From contig JAODUO010000053.1 of the NCBI GenBank assembly GCA_025642075.2, forward strand, positions 970,001 to 1,034,000: DNA of 64,000 nt, in the 5' to 3' direction. Source of the stretch: Ridgeia piscesae (Eukaryota; Annelida; Polychaeta; Sabellida; Siboglinidae). The position numbers and the translations under genes are program-made. Shown here in pieces: positions 53,346 to 64,000 of the stretch (the first letter of the stretch is position 1; every line of letters begins with the position of its first letter). Under the pieces are notes generated by a model. The model was not told the DNA's origin, did not search any database, and saw nothing but the letters and a program-made list of their open reading frames with translations.

Positions 53346-54035
53346 GTCTTGTCAAGTTGGAGTTGGTGTAAGTGTGTACTGTGTAAAACTCTTGCTACTT
53401 TGGTGCAATTTGTCACTTGATGTTATCTGTTTTACTCTGTTAGACTGGCTGAGCGTGATGGTTCAGATGAAGGTTCCAAGAAAATCTGCAACAATACCTC
53501 GTTGACAACTGATTCCCTGTTGAATCACCAAAAAATACGAACGTGTTGAGACTCCCGTTTAGCCCCGCTCCCCTTCCCCATATTATTCACCTTCCTATGC
53601 TAATGTATAGACCACTAGCTTCCCATGCAAAACCACTGAAGAGAACTATTATAGATTAGTGTCTCAACTGAAATGCATATTTCTATAGCTGTAACGTCGG
53701 ATGAGACGGTGAATTCTACCCAATTGTTGCGTTAGTCCAACAGCAATAATCTTCTGGTTACGAGATGACGCGAGCATCAAACCCTTTGAGCCACTATACG
53801 TGTATGTAAGTAAATTTATATTTAAAATGCGTACCGACTACAGTGAATATACGCCAATGTCACTGAACACCACTTTTATAGGTATTTGACAGACGCTACT
53901 TGGTGTTTATCACTGTCAACCTCCTCGTGTTTCACACTGCTGAATGCATGACATCGTCGAGAAAAACCACGAAACCAGTGAAGTGACGACATTGTTTAGT
54001 AGTATTACCGGCCAACTTAACGAAAACCGAGAGAG

Positions 54036-54593
54036 TTGGGGCATTTCGATCCTGTTAGAACGAAATTCGAAACAAAATCGGCGAAGTCGTTGGAGATTTT
54101 TTGTGAATCTCAACATTACGGGAAGAACTGTCGTTGGAGTTATGAAAACAAATCTGGGGGATTTATTACATTACGTACATGCTCATATAACAGTTCAGAA
54201 GACATCCGGGATGGTTGGCAGGTATGCAGTTGGTTGTTCCTTGCCGGGTGCACGTCCTGCATACGGTTGGGCGCGTGTTCGCGCCCGCAAACAGGATCAT
54301 TGGGCGCGTGTTCGCGCCCGCAAACACAGAATCACGTTGCTTCGCTAATGTTTACTGAACAGAAATGCAACATACGTGTTACTAATATATGCTATCATTG
54401 GCATCACAACCATTGCAATCACAAATTACAGGTGCCCTTACTTCAACAAAACGACGTCATCGCCCGTCACAATAAGATGCAGAAAATATATAGAAAAGCA
54501 CGAATAAATGGGGACGTTGAACGAGAAAAGGTTAAAAGTGAGTTGAATATCTGGAAACTATTTTCAGAGTACATCCAAAAAATAGAAAGTTAA
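54036..54593 (+). CDS. Possible two-exon small gene, unrecognised
   Basis: A plus-strand frame from about 54036 reaches GWQ at a CAG|GTATGC donor (54221). Another frame after an AG at 54431 (AAATTACAG) begins VPLLQQNDVIARHNK, and continues with a charged helical stretch to a stop at 54593. Both junctions are phase 0, so they would join to about 116 residues with an N-terminal Cys/Trp-rich part and a C-terminal KVKSELNIWKLFSEYIQKIE helix. I do not recognise the product. The minus strand is also open over part of the first exon, so this may be chance. Confidence 0.25.
   Translation: MGHFDPVRTKFETKSAKSLEIFCESQHYGKNCRWSYENKSGGFITLRTCSYNSSEDIRDGWQVCSWLFLAGCTSCIRLGACSRPQTGSLGACSRPQTQNHVASLMFTEQKCNIRVTNICYHWHHNHCNHKLQVPLLQQNDVIARHNKMQKIYRKARINGDVEREKVKSELNIWKLFSEYIQKIES
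54268..54326. repeat. Duplicated GC-rich hairpin unit
   Basis: Two copies of a 26-base unit (54268-54293 and 54301-54326), each containing the perfect palindrome GGGCGCG-TGTT-CGCGCCC. Confidence 0.9.
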
Positions 54594-54599
54594 TTTCAC

Positions 54600-55399
54600 A
54601 TAGTCTAACCGGTCAAGCAACCTGGTACTGGCTTGCCGATAAAACGCGCATAAAAGCAATAGTACGCGACGCCGACTCGCAGAACCCGTTGATGACGTCA
54701 TCACGTGACATTCACGCATTAATATATTAGCCAGTCCGTTAATATATACGTGACAATTGGTGGGACGACGCTGAAGTGCCTGTGTGTGTTTCTTGTGGTG
54801 GACTATTTTGATTTCGAAATGTGTATGCAAGGACAACAGCGTATCCATTAGCAAGCATTGCTAGCGAACTTCTTAGACTGAATGTACCAACCCGTCGGAC
54901 AGTGTCGGATTATTATATATTTTTTAGATTGTCGTGATTAAGAAGAGAGTATTTAAACGAATTTCTTAATTTCGCCTCTGCTAGGTTACCAGATTTTCAA
55001 ATCTTGAATGGTCAGTTTGATAAACGTTCGTAAGTACTGTAGGCCCCCACACGGTCTCGATCCTTTCTGCATATCCCGGCCGGAATACTCCGTGCGTACA
55101 AACGTTGTGTTTGATCCTCGATACGTGCCCTTGTGTGACGGGAAACCCGTATAATTTACAATGCCAATAGTGTGTAGACTTCTAGTAGCTTCTAGATAGT
55201 CTATGTTGGACTTCCCAATCCCACCTTTTGGCAATGAAATTTGCCATCACTCAAATGGGATCAAATTACACAAAGTGGAGGAATCCGCTGGTTCCGCCGT
55301 AGCCGATAACCATCCACCAGGGTGAAATTCAAAGGGTGTCCAGGGCAAATAAAAGCTAGTCATCTATAATGTCCTTGATGCCTATTGCCTAGTGTTTAT
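54600..55399. other. Intergenic sequence, nothing recognised
   Basis: Unique sequence between the possible small gene and the first LINE. No gene seen. Confidence 0.35.
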
Positions 55400-56720
55400 T
55401 AACATATCAACACAAGCGTGCAAAATGTGTTGATTCTGGTCAAGTACCCAAAGCCTGGAACGAAGCAAACATAACAGCAATTTTCAAGAAAGGAAACGGC
55501 AGAAACTTCAAACTACAGACCAATATCCTTAACACCTGTGATTTATAAACTTCTTGAACACATAATTCATAGCCACATCATGAAACACCTTGAACAAAAG
55601 TCAAATCTGTAGACGTGGCCATTCTAGACTTCACTAAAGCATTCGACAAAGTTCCACATAAAAGACTAATCCACAAACTAAAATACTATGGCATCACAGG
55701 CCCAATATCGTCATGGATAGAAAACTTCCTTGCAGAAAGAACTCAACAGGTTGCAATAAATGAATCAGCATCCAAACCAATTCAAGTCACCTCAGGGGTA
55801 CCACAGGGAACCTTACTGGGGCCCCTACTTTTCTTACTTTACATAAATGACCTACCCAACAATTTCACTTCAAACGTTCGCCTTTTTGTAGATGACTGCC
55901 TACTATACCAACCAATTAAATCAGACAATGACATTTCTCTCCTCCAAAATGATCTAATCAAACTTGAGGAATGGCAAAACATCTGGCTTATGAAATTCAA
56001 TCCCACCAAATGCTTCACAATGAAATTAACCTCAAGAAAACCGACACCAAATATTTACACCTTCTGTGGCCAACAACTTAAATCTGTTAAATCACATTGT
56101 TATCTTGGTGTACAAATATAAAATACATTAAATTGGACAGCACAATGCAACTCAGTCGCTAGGAAAGCACAACAGACTCTAGGAGTCATTAGGAGAAATC
56201 TAAATAAATGCCCAACCCACATTAAGTCTGTAGCCTACCTACACAACCCTTGTCCGACCAATACTTGAATATGCGTCAGTATCATGGGATCCACACTGCC
56301 TAAAACATATTAAAACCTTAGAAAGAATCCAAAGACAAGCTGCCAGATTTTGTACACAAAACTATTCTAGAGAATCAGGAACAGTAACGCAACTTTTTAA
56401 AGACCTCCAGTGGGACACCCTCCAAACAAGAAGAAAAATTAAAAGACAGCATAATATACAAAATGGAACATAACCTTATAGATATCCTGCTAGATCACTA
56501 TATCCAACACAACACTAGATCCTCACGTAAACACGACAGTCAGTTCTTGCAAATTAGATACTATGCAAACATATTTGGAAACAGCTTCTTCCCAACAACA
56601 ATTAAAGAATGAAATTATCTCCCCCCAAACACTGTCTCAAGTAAATCACTAAACTCGTTTCACCATGCGCAACATTTTAACAATTAAGTCAGACAACCCA
56701 CCATGCGCACTGGCGTGATG
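55400..56720 (+). mobile_element. Degenerate LINE, reverse-transcriptase region
   Basis: From about 55430 the plus strand encodes VPKAWNEANITAIFKKGN. The main frame 55615-56121 then gives VAILDFTKAFDKVPHKRLIH, QVTSGVPQGTLLGPLLFLLY and NVRLFVDDCLLYQ, where the catalytic box reads FVDD rather than the usual FADD/YADD. Later come LEEWQNIWLMKFNPTKC and SHCYLGVQI, then a stop. Thumb and C-terminal remnants continue in broken frames to about 56700. It is a 5'-truncated, inactive Jockey/CR1-type element. Confidence 0.88.
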
Positions 56721-56724
56721 TGTC

Positions 56725-58210
56725 CCTAGGACATTTTGCCAGTTACATATACTGGACTAAGAAGTTGCACGCTGTGGCCAACCAAGCAATTTATCTAGAA
56801 ATTGTAGAACAAATCAGCATACCGCTTGCAACAGTGTTCAATTTGTCATTAGAGGAGGGAATAAGTTCCGTTAGAATGGAAAGAAGCAAACATTATACCA
56901 TTATTTAAAAAAGGTTCGAGAAACAAGTCAGAGAACTATAGACCAGTGAGTTTAACATCGGTGATTTGCAAACTATTAGAAAGACTAATTAAAGATCACC
57001 TGGTTGATTTTCTTGTTAAAAATAAATTGATAAACCCATCTCAACATGGGTTTTTAAAAGCGAGGTCATGCTTAACAAATATGTTATGTTTTTTGGAAGA
57101 TGTCACAAAATGGCTAGATGAGGTATCACCAGTAGATATAATCTACTTAGATTTTAAAAAAGCCTTTGACAAAGTGCCACACCAAAGACTACTACTTAAA
57201 CTAAAGGCCCATGGCATAGGAAATGGAATGATCAACTGGATAGAAAAATGGCTTATTGGTAGAAGACAAAGAGTAGTAGTTGATGGGGAGGTTTCAAACT
57301 GGAAAGCGGTTTTGAGTGGAGTACCGCAGGGATCAGTACTGGGACCTATTTTATTCTTAATATATATCAATGATTTGGATGATGACATAACAAGCAAGGT
57401 GTTGAAGTTTGCGGACGACACAAAAGTGTTCAGGAAAATTAAAAGTAATGCAGATAGACAGCATTTACAAGATGATCTTAATAAGTTGATAGAATGGTCT
57501 GAGAAGTGGCAAATGCTGTTTAATTTTGGAAAGTGTAAGTGCCTTCACACAGGACATGGGAATGAAGATGCACAATATACAATGGGTGATACTGTACTAA
57601 ATACTACCTTAAAGGAAAAGGACTTAGGGTTAACTATTAGTGCTGACATGAAGGTATCAGAGCAGTGTGGAATTGCAGCAGCGAAGGGAAACCAAATTCT
57701 TGGATTAATTAGGCGAAATATAGTGTACAAAGAAAAAGAACTAATAATACCGCTGTATAAAACAATAGTTAGGCCTCACTTATAATATTGTATACAAGCA
57801 TGGAGGCCATATCGCAAGAAGGATATTGATATGCTAGAAAGAGTACAAAGGAGAGCAACCAAAATGATACCAAAACTCAGGAATATTAGTTATGAAATGC
57901 GTCTAAAAGAATGTAGTTTAACAACACTAGAAACCAGAAGATAGATGAGGTGTTTAAAATATTGAATGGATATGAAAATATTGACAGAAATATTTTTTTC
58001 ACAGTCAAGGAAGAGAGAAGGACTGGAGGACATGGAGTTACATTAGCAAAGAAGCAGTGTAGACTAGATATTAGAAATTTTTCATTTTCACAAAGAACAG
58101 TAAACGAATGGAACAGATTATCAGCTGATTGTGTAGGTGCTAGTAGTGTTAATATATTTAAAAATAAAATCGACATATACCTAAGAAGGGCGGGGTATAC
58201 TTAGATAGAT
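56725..58210 (+). mobile_element. LINE (CR1-like) reverse-transcriptase region, 5'-truncated
   Basis: It directly follows the preceding LINE. The first part (IPLATVFNLSLEEGI, then a frame change) leads into a 279-codon frame 56946-57785: SLTSVICKLLERLIKDHL, IIYLDFKKAFDKVPHQRLLL, AVLSGVPQGSVLGPILFLIY, VLKFADDTKVF with an intact FADD, and WSEKWQMLFNFGKCK. After a stop it continues with DMLERVQRRATKMIPKL and then RLDIRNFSFSQRTVNEWNRL to about 58200. The RT core is complete, but stops and frame changes on either side make it inactive. Its C-terminus matches the fragment at 7545-7830. Confidence 0.92.
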
Positions 58211-60398
58211 AGGTTGGACTCTCGATAAGCCAAATGGCTTCCTTGTCCACCTGCCATCTAGAGTTGAATCTCTAGGTGGCAATCTTGTTAAATCTAGTGA
58301 TTTTCAATCAATCGTAGTTGCCCGTAAATTTGTTATTTTTTTCTCTACTGAAAAGGTGGGGGGGAGGCATTTCGTATGCTAGTGGGGAACACGTTTCCCA
58401 CCAATCGACGCCCATGTCTAGGAGATGAATCTACACGCATTTAATTTACATAGAACCTATAGGTCTATCTGTGATATAAAAAAAACTATACACCGGGAAG
58501 GTTCCGTCACTGTAGCGCCATAGCTTTAGGCATATTTATTAATAAATCTATTTGTATTGTTAGATTATGGCTTACTATGCTTAGGATAACGTAGTCTCTC
58601 GGGCATGCACAACCATGTTGTTATGACGCACAAAGACATGACGTACACTGTTCTTCTTTTTTACTGTCATGGTCTTGTCAAATTATTATGGTGATTGCTG
58701 TTATTATCATCATATCTGCCTTCAGATGCCTCGTCAACTATTAGAAACAGAGTGAAGGTGATTGATATATATATATATATATGATGTGCAGTTCCTTTTG
58801 GTCATATGTCTAACAACGCAGTCACTCTTGCATAGAGTCAGTTAAGTTTGCGACTGTACTTTCTACGTGTTGTAAATAAATTAGCGGATGTCAAGTAGAC
58901 CTAAATTTTTGTAGAGCGGCACACTCATTACCGGTAGTTGATCATGATGATCAACAGCTTACAAATAGCAATGGCAGCAGCTGTATCGTCTGGAGGGCTT
59001 GGATGGGTATCATGGACAAGTTTAACGAAAGAATACACTGTCTATTTTTTGTATTAGTGCAAGTTTTCGTTGTCGCACCTGGAACTGGGGACTTGTTCGA
59101 GAAAGTTCCAAGAATTGGAAAGAAATACAGAACACAAGCTTTACCTACTCAGTGAGTAACTGTCAGTAGTATTGAACCAAGGCGTTCAATTCCTCGAATG
59201 TGAACGGTAGTATTTAAACTTAATTAGGACGATATAGGCCCTACTGCGTAATGCTATGCTCATTCTCATATCGGCAACAGAACAACACCAAGTATCACAC
59301 ACCAGTTCAATGTTCAGTGCTGAGCCCCGCGATGAGTCGGGTCTTGTTTCATGCAATCATGAAGAGATCGATGTCACGTGTGGTGTTTAATAAATGTGTA
59401 AAATTGTGACATTATATGTAATGAATGGTGGACATACACAAATTGTTGTTTTTAAAAATATATTTAAATCAAACACTTACAAATCTAAACATTTTACCAG
59501 TAACTATACAAGCGTAATTCTGTTAAAAACTCGAAACTATACATGTGAGTCAAAAGCAATGTCATTTTATGGTTATGCCCACTACAGTGCCCACAGTACC
59601 AGAGAAGCTAGTCCTAATACAGCTCATACTGTTAATCAGTAATAAATGTTCCAGTTTGTTAAATGTAGAACCAAACTAATTTCCAGCACAATGGTCATGC
59701 ATAATCAATTTTAAATGAACACCAACAGGACTGCTAATTGAGCCCTCATCTGCGTTAACCGACATTACCATCTAGGTCAAAACTGGCTATAAAAATTATT
59801 CCATCAGTATTTACAAGGTGTCCACAAAATGTGATACACACACTTGGTATATATATCAAGGTACAATACATAAAAATGACATATAAGATATAATAAAATA
59901 ATATTATCAGCATGTTGTACCATTGTCACTTCAAGGTGCTTGCTATGAAGTGTCAAGCGTGATTGCAATATCGTTATACGTTCAATGTACTCTCACACCC
60001 CTCAAAACTGTTGTTACAACTCATGCAAGCCATTCACACAAATCTTGTACGTCTTAATCTAGTACATGTGTAAAACACAACGACACTACGGAACATTGGC
60101 GGCAGTTTCAAACAAGAGACATACAACTGGTACACACTTCAGGATACTCGTCCATTAAAAGTACATTTATAGATAAATTAGCACAATGAAGAAAGGGCAT
60201 GCCTGTATGGTGTAAGGTATGTGGTATGAATCTCTTCCACTCTGTTATCACACCACCAGCATAGGGCAGGCAACACAACAAAGGAACCTATCCAGTGCTG
60301 ATTTCTTTGCATCATTCACATACAAACAGCCACAAACCCCCAAATGGGCAGAAAGTCAGCGTCAATCTTCCACCACCTTACATGATACATAACACCAG
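58211..60398. other. Intergenic and probable TPX2 3' UTR
   Basis: The first 100 bases hold a small hairpin around CCATCTAGAG / CTCTAGGTGG that may be the LINE tail. The remainder is AT-rich with a short TA tract at about 58765-58783. No coding exon was recognised. Confidence 0.35.
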
Positions 60399-63300
60399 TT
60401 AGCAGCGCAACGTCTTCGGGTTGAGCCGCTCGGAGAACTTTGGCGTCTCGGGCTGCGTCAGTGGCTTGTCGCTGGGCTGGATCTTCACAGTCTTGTAGTG
60501 GCGCACCTCGTTATGCTTGAAGAGCGTCGCGGCACGCAGTCGCTCTGCCTCCTCTTTCTCTGCCTCTGCCAGGGCGGCCTGTTGTGCCTCGTCGTGCCGG
60601 TCGGCCTCGTCGCACCGCTCCTTCTGGTACTGCTCCCACTCGGCACGGCGCTCAGCACGCGTCTCTGTATTCAGCTCAAAGTCGAGGACTTCTGAAGCAT
60701 ACAACCGTTCTTGGTCAACCGCACAACATCCAGCACCCAGACAGAGGCACACAGTGTCATAGACATCTATCAATCCTAGGTGTCATAACATAAGTCTACA
60801 ATTTAACCTATTCAGCACTTTCTTATTTGGGATAATTTCTTAATCTCCAACTAGCAACAGATACATATTGGATCAATGAATAAGCATTTTAGATTTACCA
60901 GTACCGATACAAACTACTCAAAAAAGAGCTGCTAAGAATTGTATAAAAATAAAGCATATGACTAAATTAACCTAGACAAATATGAACATACAAGAATGTT
61001 ACATTCTTATTGTCATTTTAATGTACATTTAATTTAAACACATATTTAAGATATTTAATTTCATGAAGTATTTGTATCATGCAAAAGAACTTAAATGCGG
61101 ACAATCAACAAACATTATTATGTAACCTGGAAAAAAATCAAAGAAAAACCTATACCACTGCAAATAACTGCACACATAAACGCTTCAAGCTTAACGCGAC
61201 ACAGTGTAGCTAATGCGAGGACTGTTTTAGAAAACCTCCACACAATAGAATGCAGTTTGTCCCAACGCTTACCTGTCAGTGGTTTGTCTGACTTGATAGG
61301 GACAAAGGGTGCCTTGTGTAGCACGGAGCTGGAGTGTGCCTTGAACTTGGCCAGGGCTCTCTGTTGTTTCAGTTCCTCCTCCAGCTGTAATAGACGTAAT
61401 CATTGCACTGAGAACTGCACACAACTTTGTCTGGTACAATTCAGGTTTCAAACTAGTAAGGAAATAATGGATGATAACCACACAATTGAGACTACACCTG
61501 CAACCACACAAATTGCCTTCTTCTTGGCATGTATTTCTGAAAGTTGATGTCATACAACTTAATTTGTGAGGTGGGATTAATAATAAAAAAATCTTACGTA
61601 TGTATGTATTCTAATTTAAAACTTAAATAACAATAAAAATTAATATGTGTAATATGTTTTATGGAACTGAAAAGTTACATACAAAAATGACAGAAAATAA
61701 ATACAACCAATACCAGATGGAATACCTGCATCAGTTCAAAACAAGAACTAAATGGCGGACTTTACGCAGAAATTGTGTTAGTGGACATAAGAGTCACCTA
61801 CCTGCTCATGGAATGCAGCTGTCACGACTGCAATAGATGCTCTTAATACTAAGAGAAGTTTTATGATGAAAAACATGGATAATCAAGTTTTCCACAGACA
61901 ACCCGTGAAACGAGGACACACCTTGCAGGTCCATTCTTCTGCCTTCTTAGCTCCACGCTGGTCCACCTCTAGCTCAAACGGCACGGGTTTCGTGGCAGGA
62001 CGTACAACCTTTGTTGGCAGATCAGGTGAAACTATCGGCAGTGGCTTGGCGGTGAACTCGCGTTTCTGCAACAGCAAACAAAGCAGTGTCGTATCCATCG
62101 TACGTGTTAATGTGTCCTGGTAAACACAAGCCAACTCAAGTTGTGCAAAGAATCAATAGCATAAATGCTTCCTGCCTCACCCTCTTCTCCTCTTCATAGA
62201 CTTGTTTGATTTTTTCCTCTTTCTCCACGGCCTTTAGTTTGTCACGCCTCTCGAACGAGAATGGCTGTGGCTCAGTCACTCGGTGGTCTAGCTTGGGGTG
62301 AAACGGGATGCCCACATGTGGAACAGGGTGGACGTGGATGTTTTGCTGCGACTCCTGTGGCTACATAAAAACATCAACACTTGTTTAATGAAATACATCA
62401 CAAGATCATTCATTATGTAACTCTAATAAACGATAAGGTCGTAAGTTGGAGACACTTCTCGTGCAAGATGTTTTTCTTACTTCTTGAGAAGTATTTAATT
62501 GGGTACTGCATACAAATATGTTATAAGTTGATCAGTACTGGTATAACTAAATTTTTTACTATGTAAGTACATTTATTTATTTAAAATAATGTAACTGTTA
62601 TGGCAGACTAACAGAATTTACTTGTGACCAACATATCTTAATTGTGGCTGATATACAGCACTACAATGCAAATTAACTACAAACTGATTTTTGCATTAAA
62701 CTACAATGAAAAAATTGAAAATGGAATAGTCAGCCGTATTGCTTATATTGTCTTGGTAGCATTGTTAATATAAAATGTGTCTGTATGCATAAAAGAGATG
62801 TCTTTACTCACTGGACTTGGTATGCTTTTCGTAATGGATCGCAGTCGGTTCTTGAGGACAAATGCAGGCGATTCGGGCATGGTTAGTTGTTGGCGTTTGG
62901 GCTTCCCAACTCCCTGTGGAAACACAGTACTGATACACAGATGTCTACAACTGGCATGCGACATAAACTACTTCCATCTAGACCATATCACTTATGACAC
63001 ATCTATTAGGTTATTGCACACATCATAAACACTACCACGAGTCAAACCACCATTTATCCTGTTCTGTATGGTATACAGAATCAACCTTAATATCCATATG
63101 GTAGGCATACTATATGTATATATGTCATTTTTTAAACGATTTTCATTGCAGTGTTTTATAAAGTTACTGGCTTCCTTCCACTCCTGTTTCACGTAACAAC
63201 TGTCAACTCCAGGCAATCCAGTTGACTCCTTGCAAAGTTCAACGCAACACTTTCCACCAGTTATAAAAGGACGTCATAGCAGAAAGAGCATTCTTCCTAA

Positions 63301-63563
63301 GAAATTTGCTGAATAGACAACAAGTATTTCGTGAGACACTCACCACCGGATGCTTAAGGATGTTAGTTGGAACTGGCTTAGCGTGGAACTCGTACTGGTC
63401 CATGGAGTCTTCCTGGCTGCTGTTTGGCCGCGCCGGTACACGTCGCTCTGTCTCTAGTCGCATAGCGACAGGCTGTGTGGGTTCCTTCTTCGGTATCTTG
63501 CGCACGCCCATATTTGGGTTGTTGAATATTTTTTTGTTCACAGGATGTGCCTTGAACTGGTGC
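60399..63563 (-). CDS. TPX2: TPX2 microtubule nucleation factor, C-terminal half
   Basis: Six minus-strand exons join in frame: 63563-63344, 62913-62812, 62360-62181, 62065-61922, 61384-61273, 60691-60399 (about 350 residues). The N-terminal exons lie off the right edge. The blocks follow the repeated TPX2 pattern of FxAxP and P-F-x-F motifs between basic helices: FHAKPVPTNILKHPV, KPKRQQLTMPESPAFVLKNR, HVGIPFHPKL then PFSFERRDKLKAVEKEE, FTAKPLPI with PVPFELEVDQRG, KAPFVPIKSDKPLT, a long charged helix (ERRAEWEQYQKERCDEAD), and a final HYKTVKIQPSDKPLT with PKFSERL. TPX2 acts at mitotic spindles downstream of Ran, activates Aurora A through its N-terminus (not seen here), and nucleates microtubules through its C-terminal repeats. 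The last residues of the vertebrate protein bind kinesin-5. The stop is TAA at 60401-60399. Confidence 0.9.
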
Positions 63564-64000
63564 CTGAAAGGGAAAGGTCACAATGTTGACAACTGCTTTT
63601 GCATCATGATAATTATGAGTGGGGAATGGTGGCCGTGGACAGAGCACCAGAAATGTTACGACTTTGAAGTAACAGTGATGCATGTGAAATTACTATTGAG
63701 CAATTTTTCTCAAATGGTAGATCACAATAACAGGGGGTCAAGAGTGGGTTGCCCGGGGGTCGCGAGATGTCTGCCAATGTAAGTCTGTAACAGGGGATTG
63801 TAGGTAGGCCGTCATGTAGCCGTAGGTCATAGTATAATGTACATATATCATAATAAAACATATATTCAAGTTCATCTTCAACAATCAGAGAAAATATTCA
63901 GAATTTCCACTCTGCGTGGTCACAGTGACTATATGATGAAGGGGTTAGTGACTAACGACAAGGATGGTGGGGTTATTCGGTATATATATATTCATATGTG

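Noticed and set aside
60498..60793. Plus-strand frames opposite the last TPX2 exon
   Set aside because: Antisense shadows of a confirmed coding exon.

Overview
The window is nuclear genomic DNA of an invertebrate animal, most likely a lophotrochozoan such as a mollusc. The evidence is small exons with GT-AG introns, abundant (TA)n and other simple repeats, CR1/Jockey-like LINEs, a Penelope-like element, MITE-like palindromes, and a SUEL-lectin/CUB membrane protein of a type common in marine invertebrates. The species cannot be named from sequence alone.

Layout. 1-12.8 kb holds no confident host gene. It has a 475-bp ACGG microsatellite, a roughly 4-kb unit flanked by diverged inverted repeats and carrying a broken transposon-type ORF, two LINE 3' fragments, and a 20-bp minisatellite. 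12.88-21.42 kb (+) is a multi-exon single-pass membrane receptor: SUEL-type galactose-binding lectin, CUB-like domain, cysteine-rich module, transmembrane helix, and a tyrosine-containing cytoplasmic tail. Its signal-peptide exon was not found. Its introns are packed with microsatellites, and a 16-bp minisatellite begins just after the stop codon. 22.5-27.4 kb is intergenic, with a MITE, a LINE fragment and a small inverted relic of the receptor's last codons.

27.6-30.7 kb (-) is DFFA/ICAD, the inhibitor and chaperone of the caspase-activated DNase. 33.47-38.03 kb (+) is LZIC, head-to-head with DFFA. Between them lie a Penelope-like relic with inverted terminal repeats and a LINE fragment. 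44.8-48.9 kb (-) is a large C2H2 zinc-finger gene resembling ZNF507, with 18 fingers, interrupted by two compensating frame changes. 51.35-53.35 kb (+) is DAD1, an oligosaccharyltransferase subunit, with an intron in its 3' UTR. 55.4-58.2 kb holds two adjacent degenerate LINEs. 60.4-63.6 kb (-) is the C-terminal half of TPX2, a spindle assembly factor that runs off the right edge.

The genes do not form a pathway. They are ordinary eukaryotic neighbours in two divergent pairs (DFFA/LZIC and ZNF507-like/DAD1), separated by repeats. DFFA and LZIC also lie in the same human band, 1p36.22, so their adjacency may be ancient linkage. The least-described item is the lectin/CUB receptor. I saw no CRISPR array, rRNA, tRNA or bacterial-type system.
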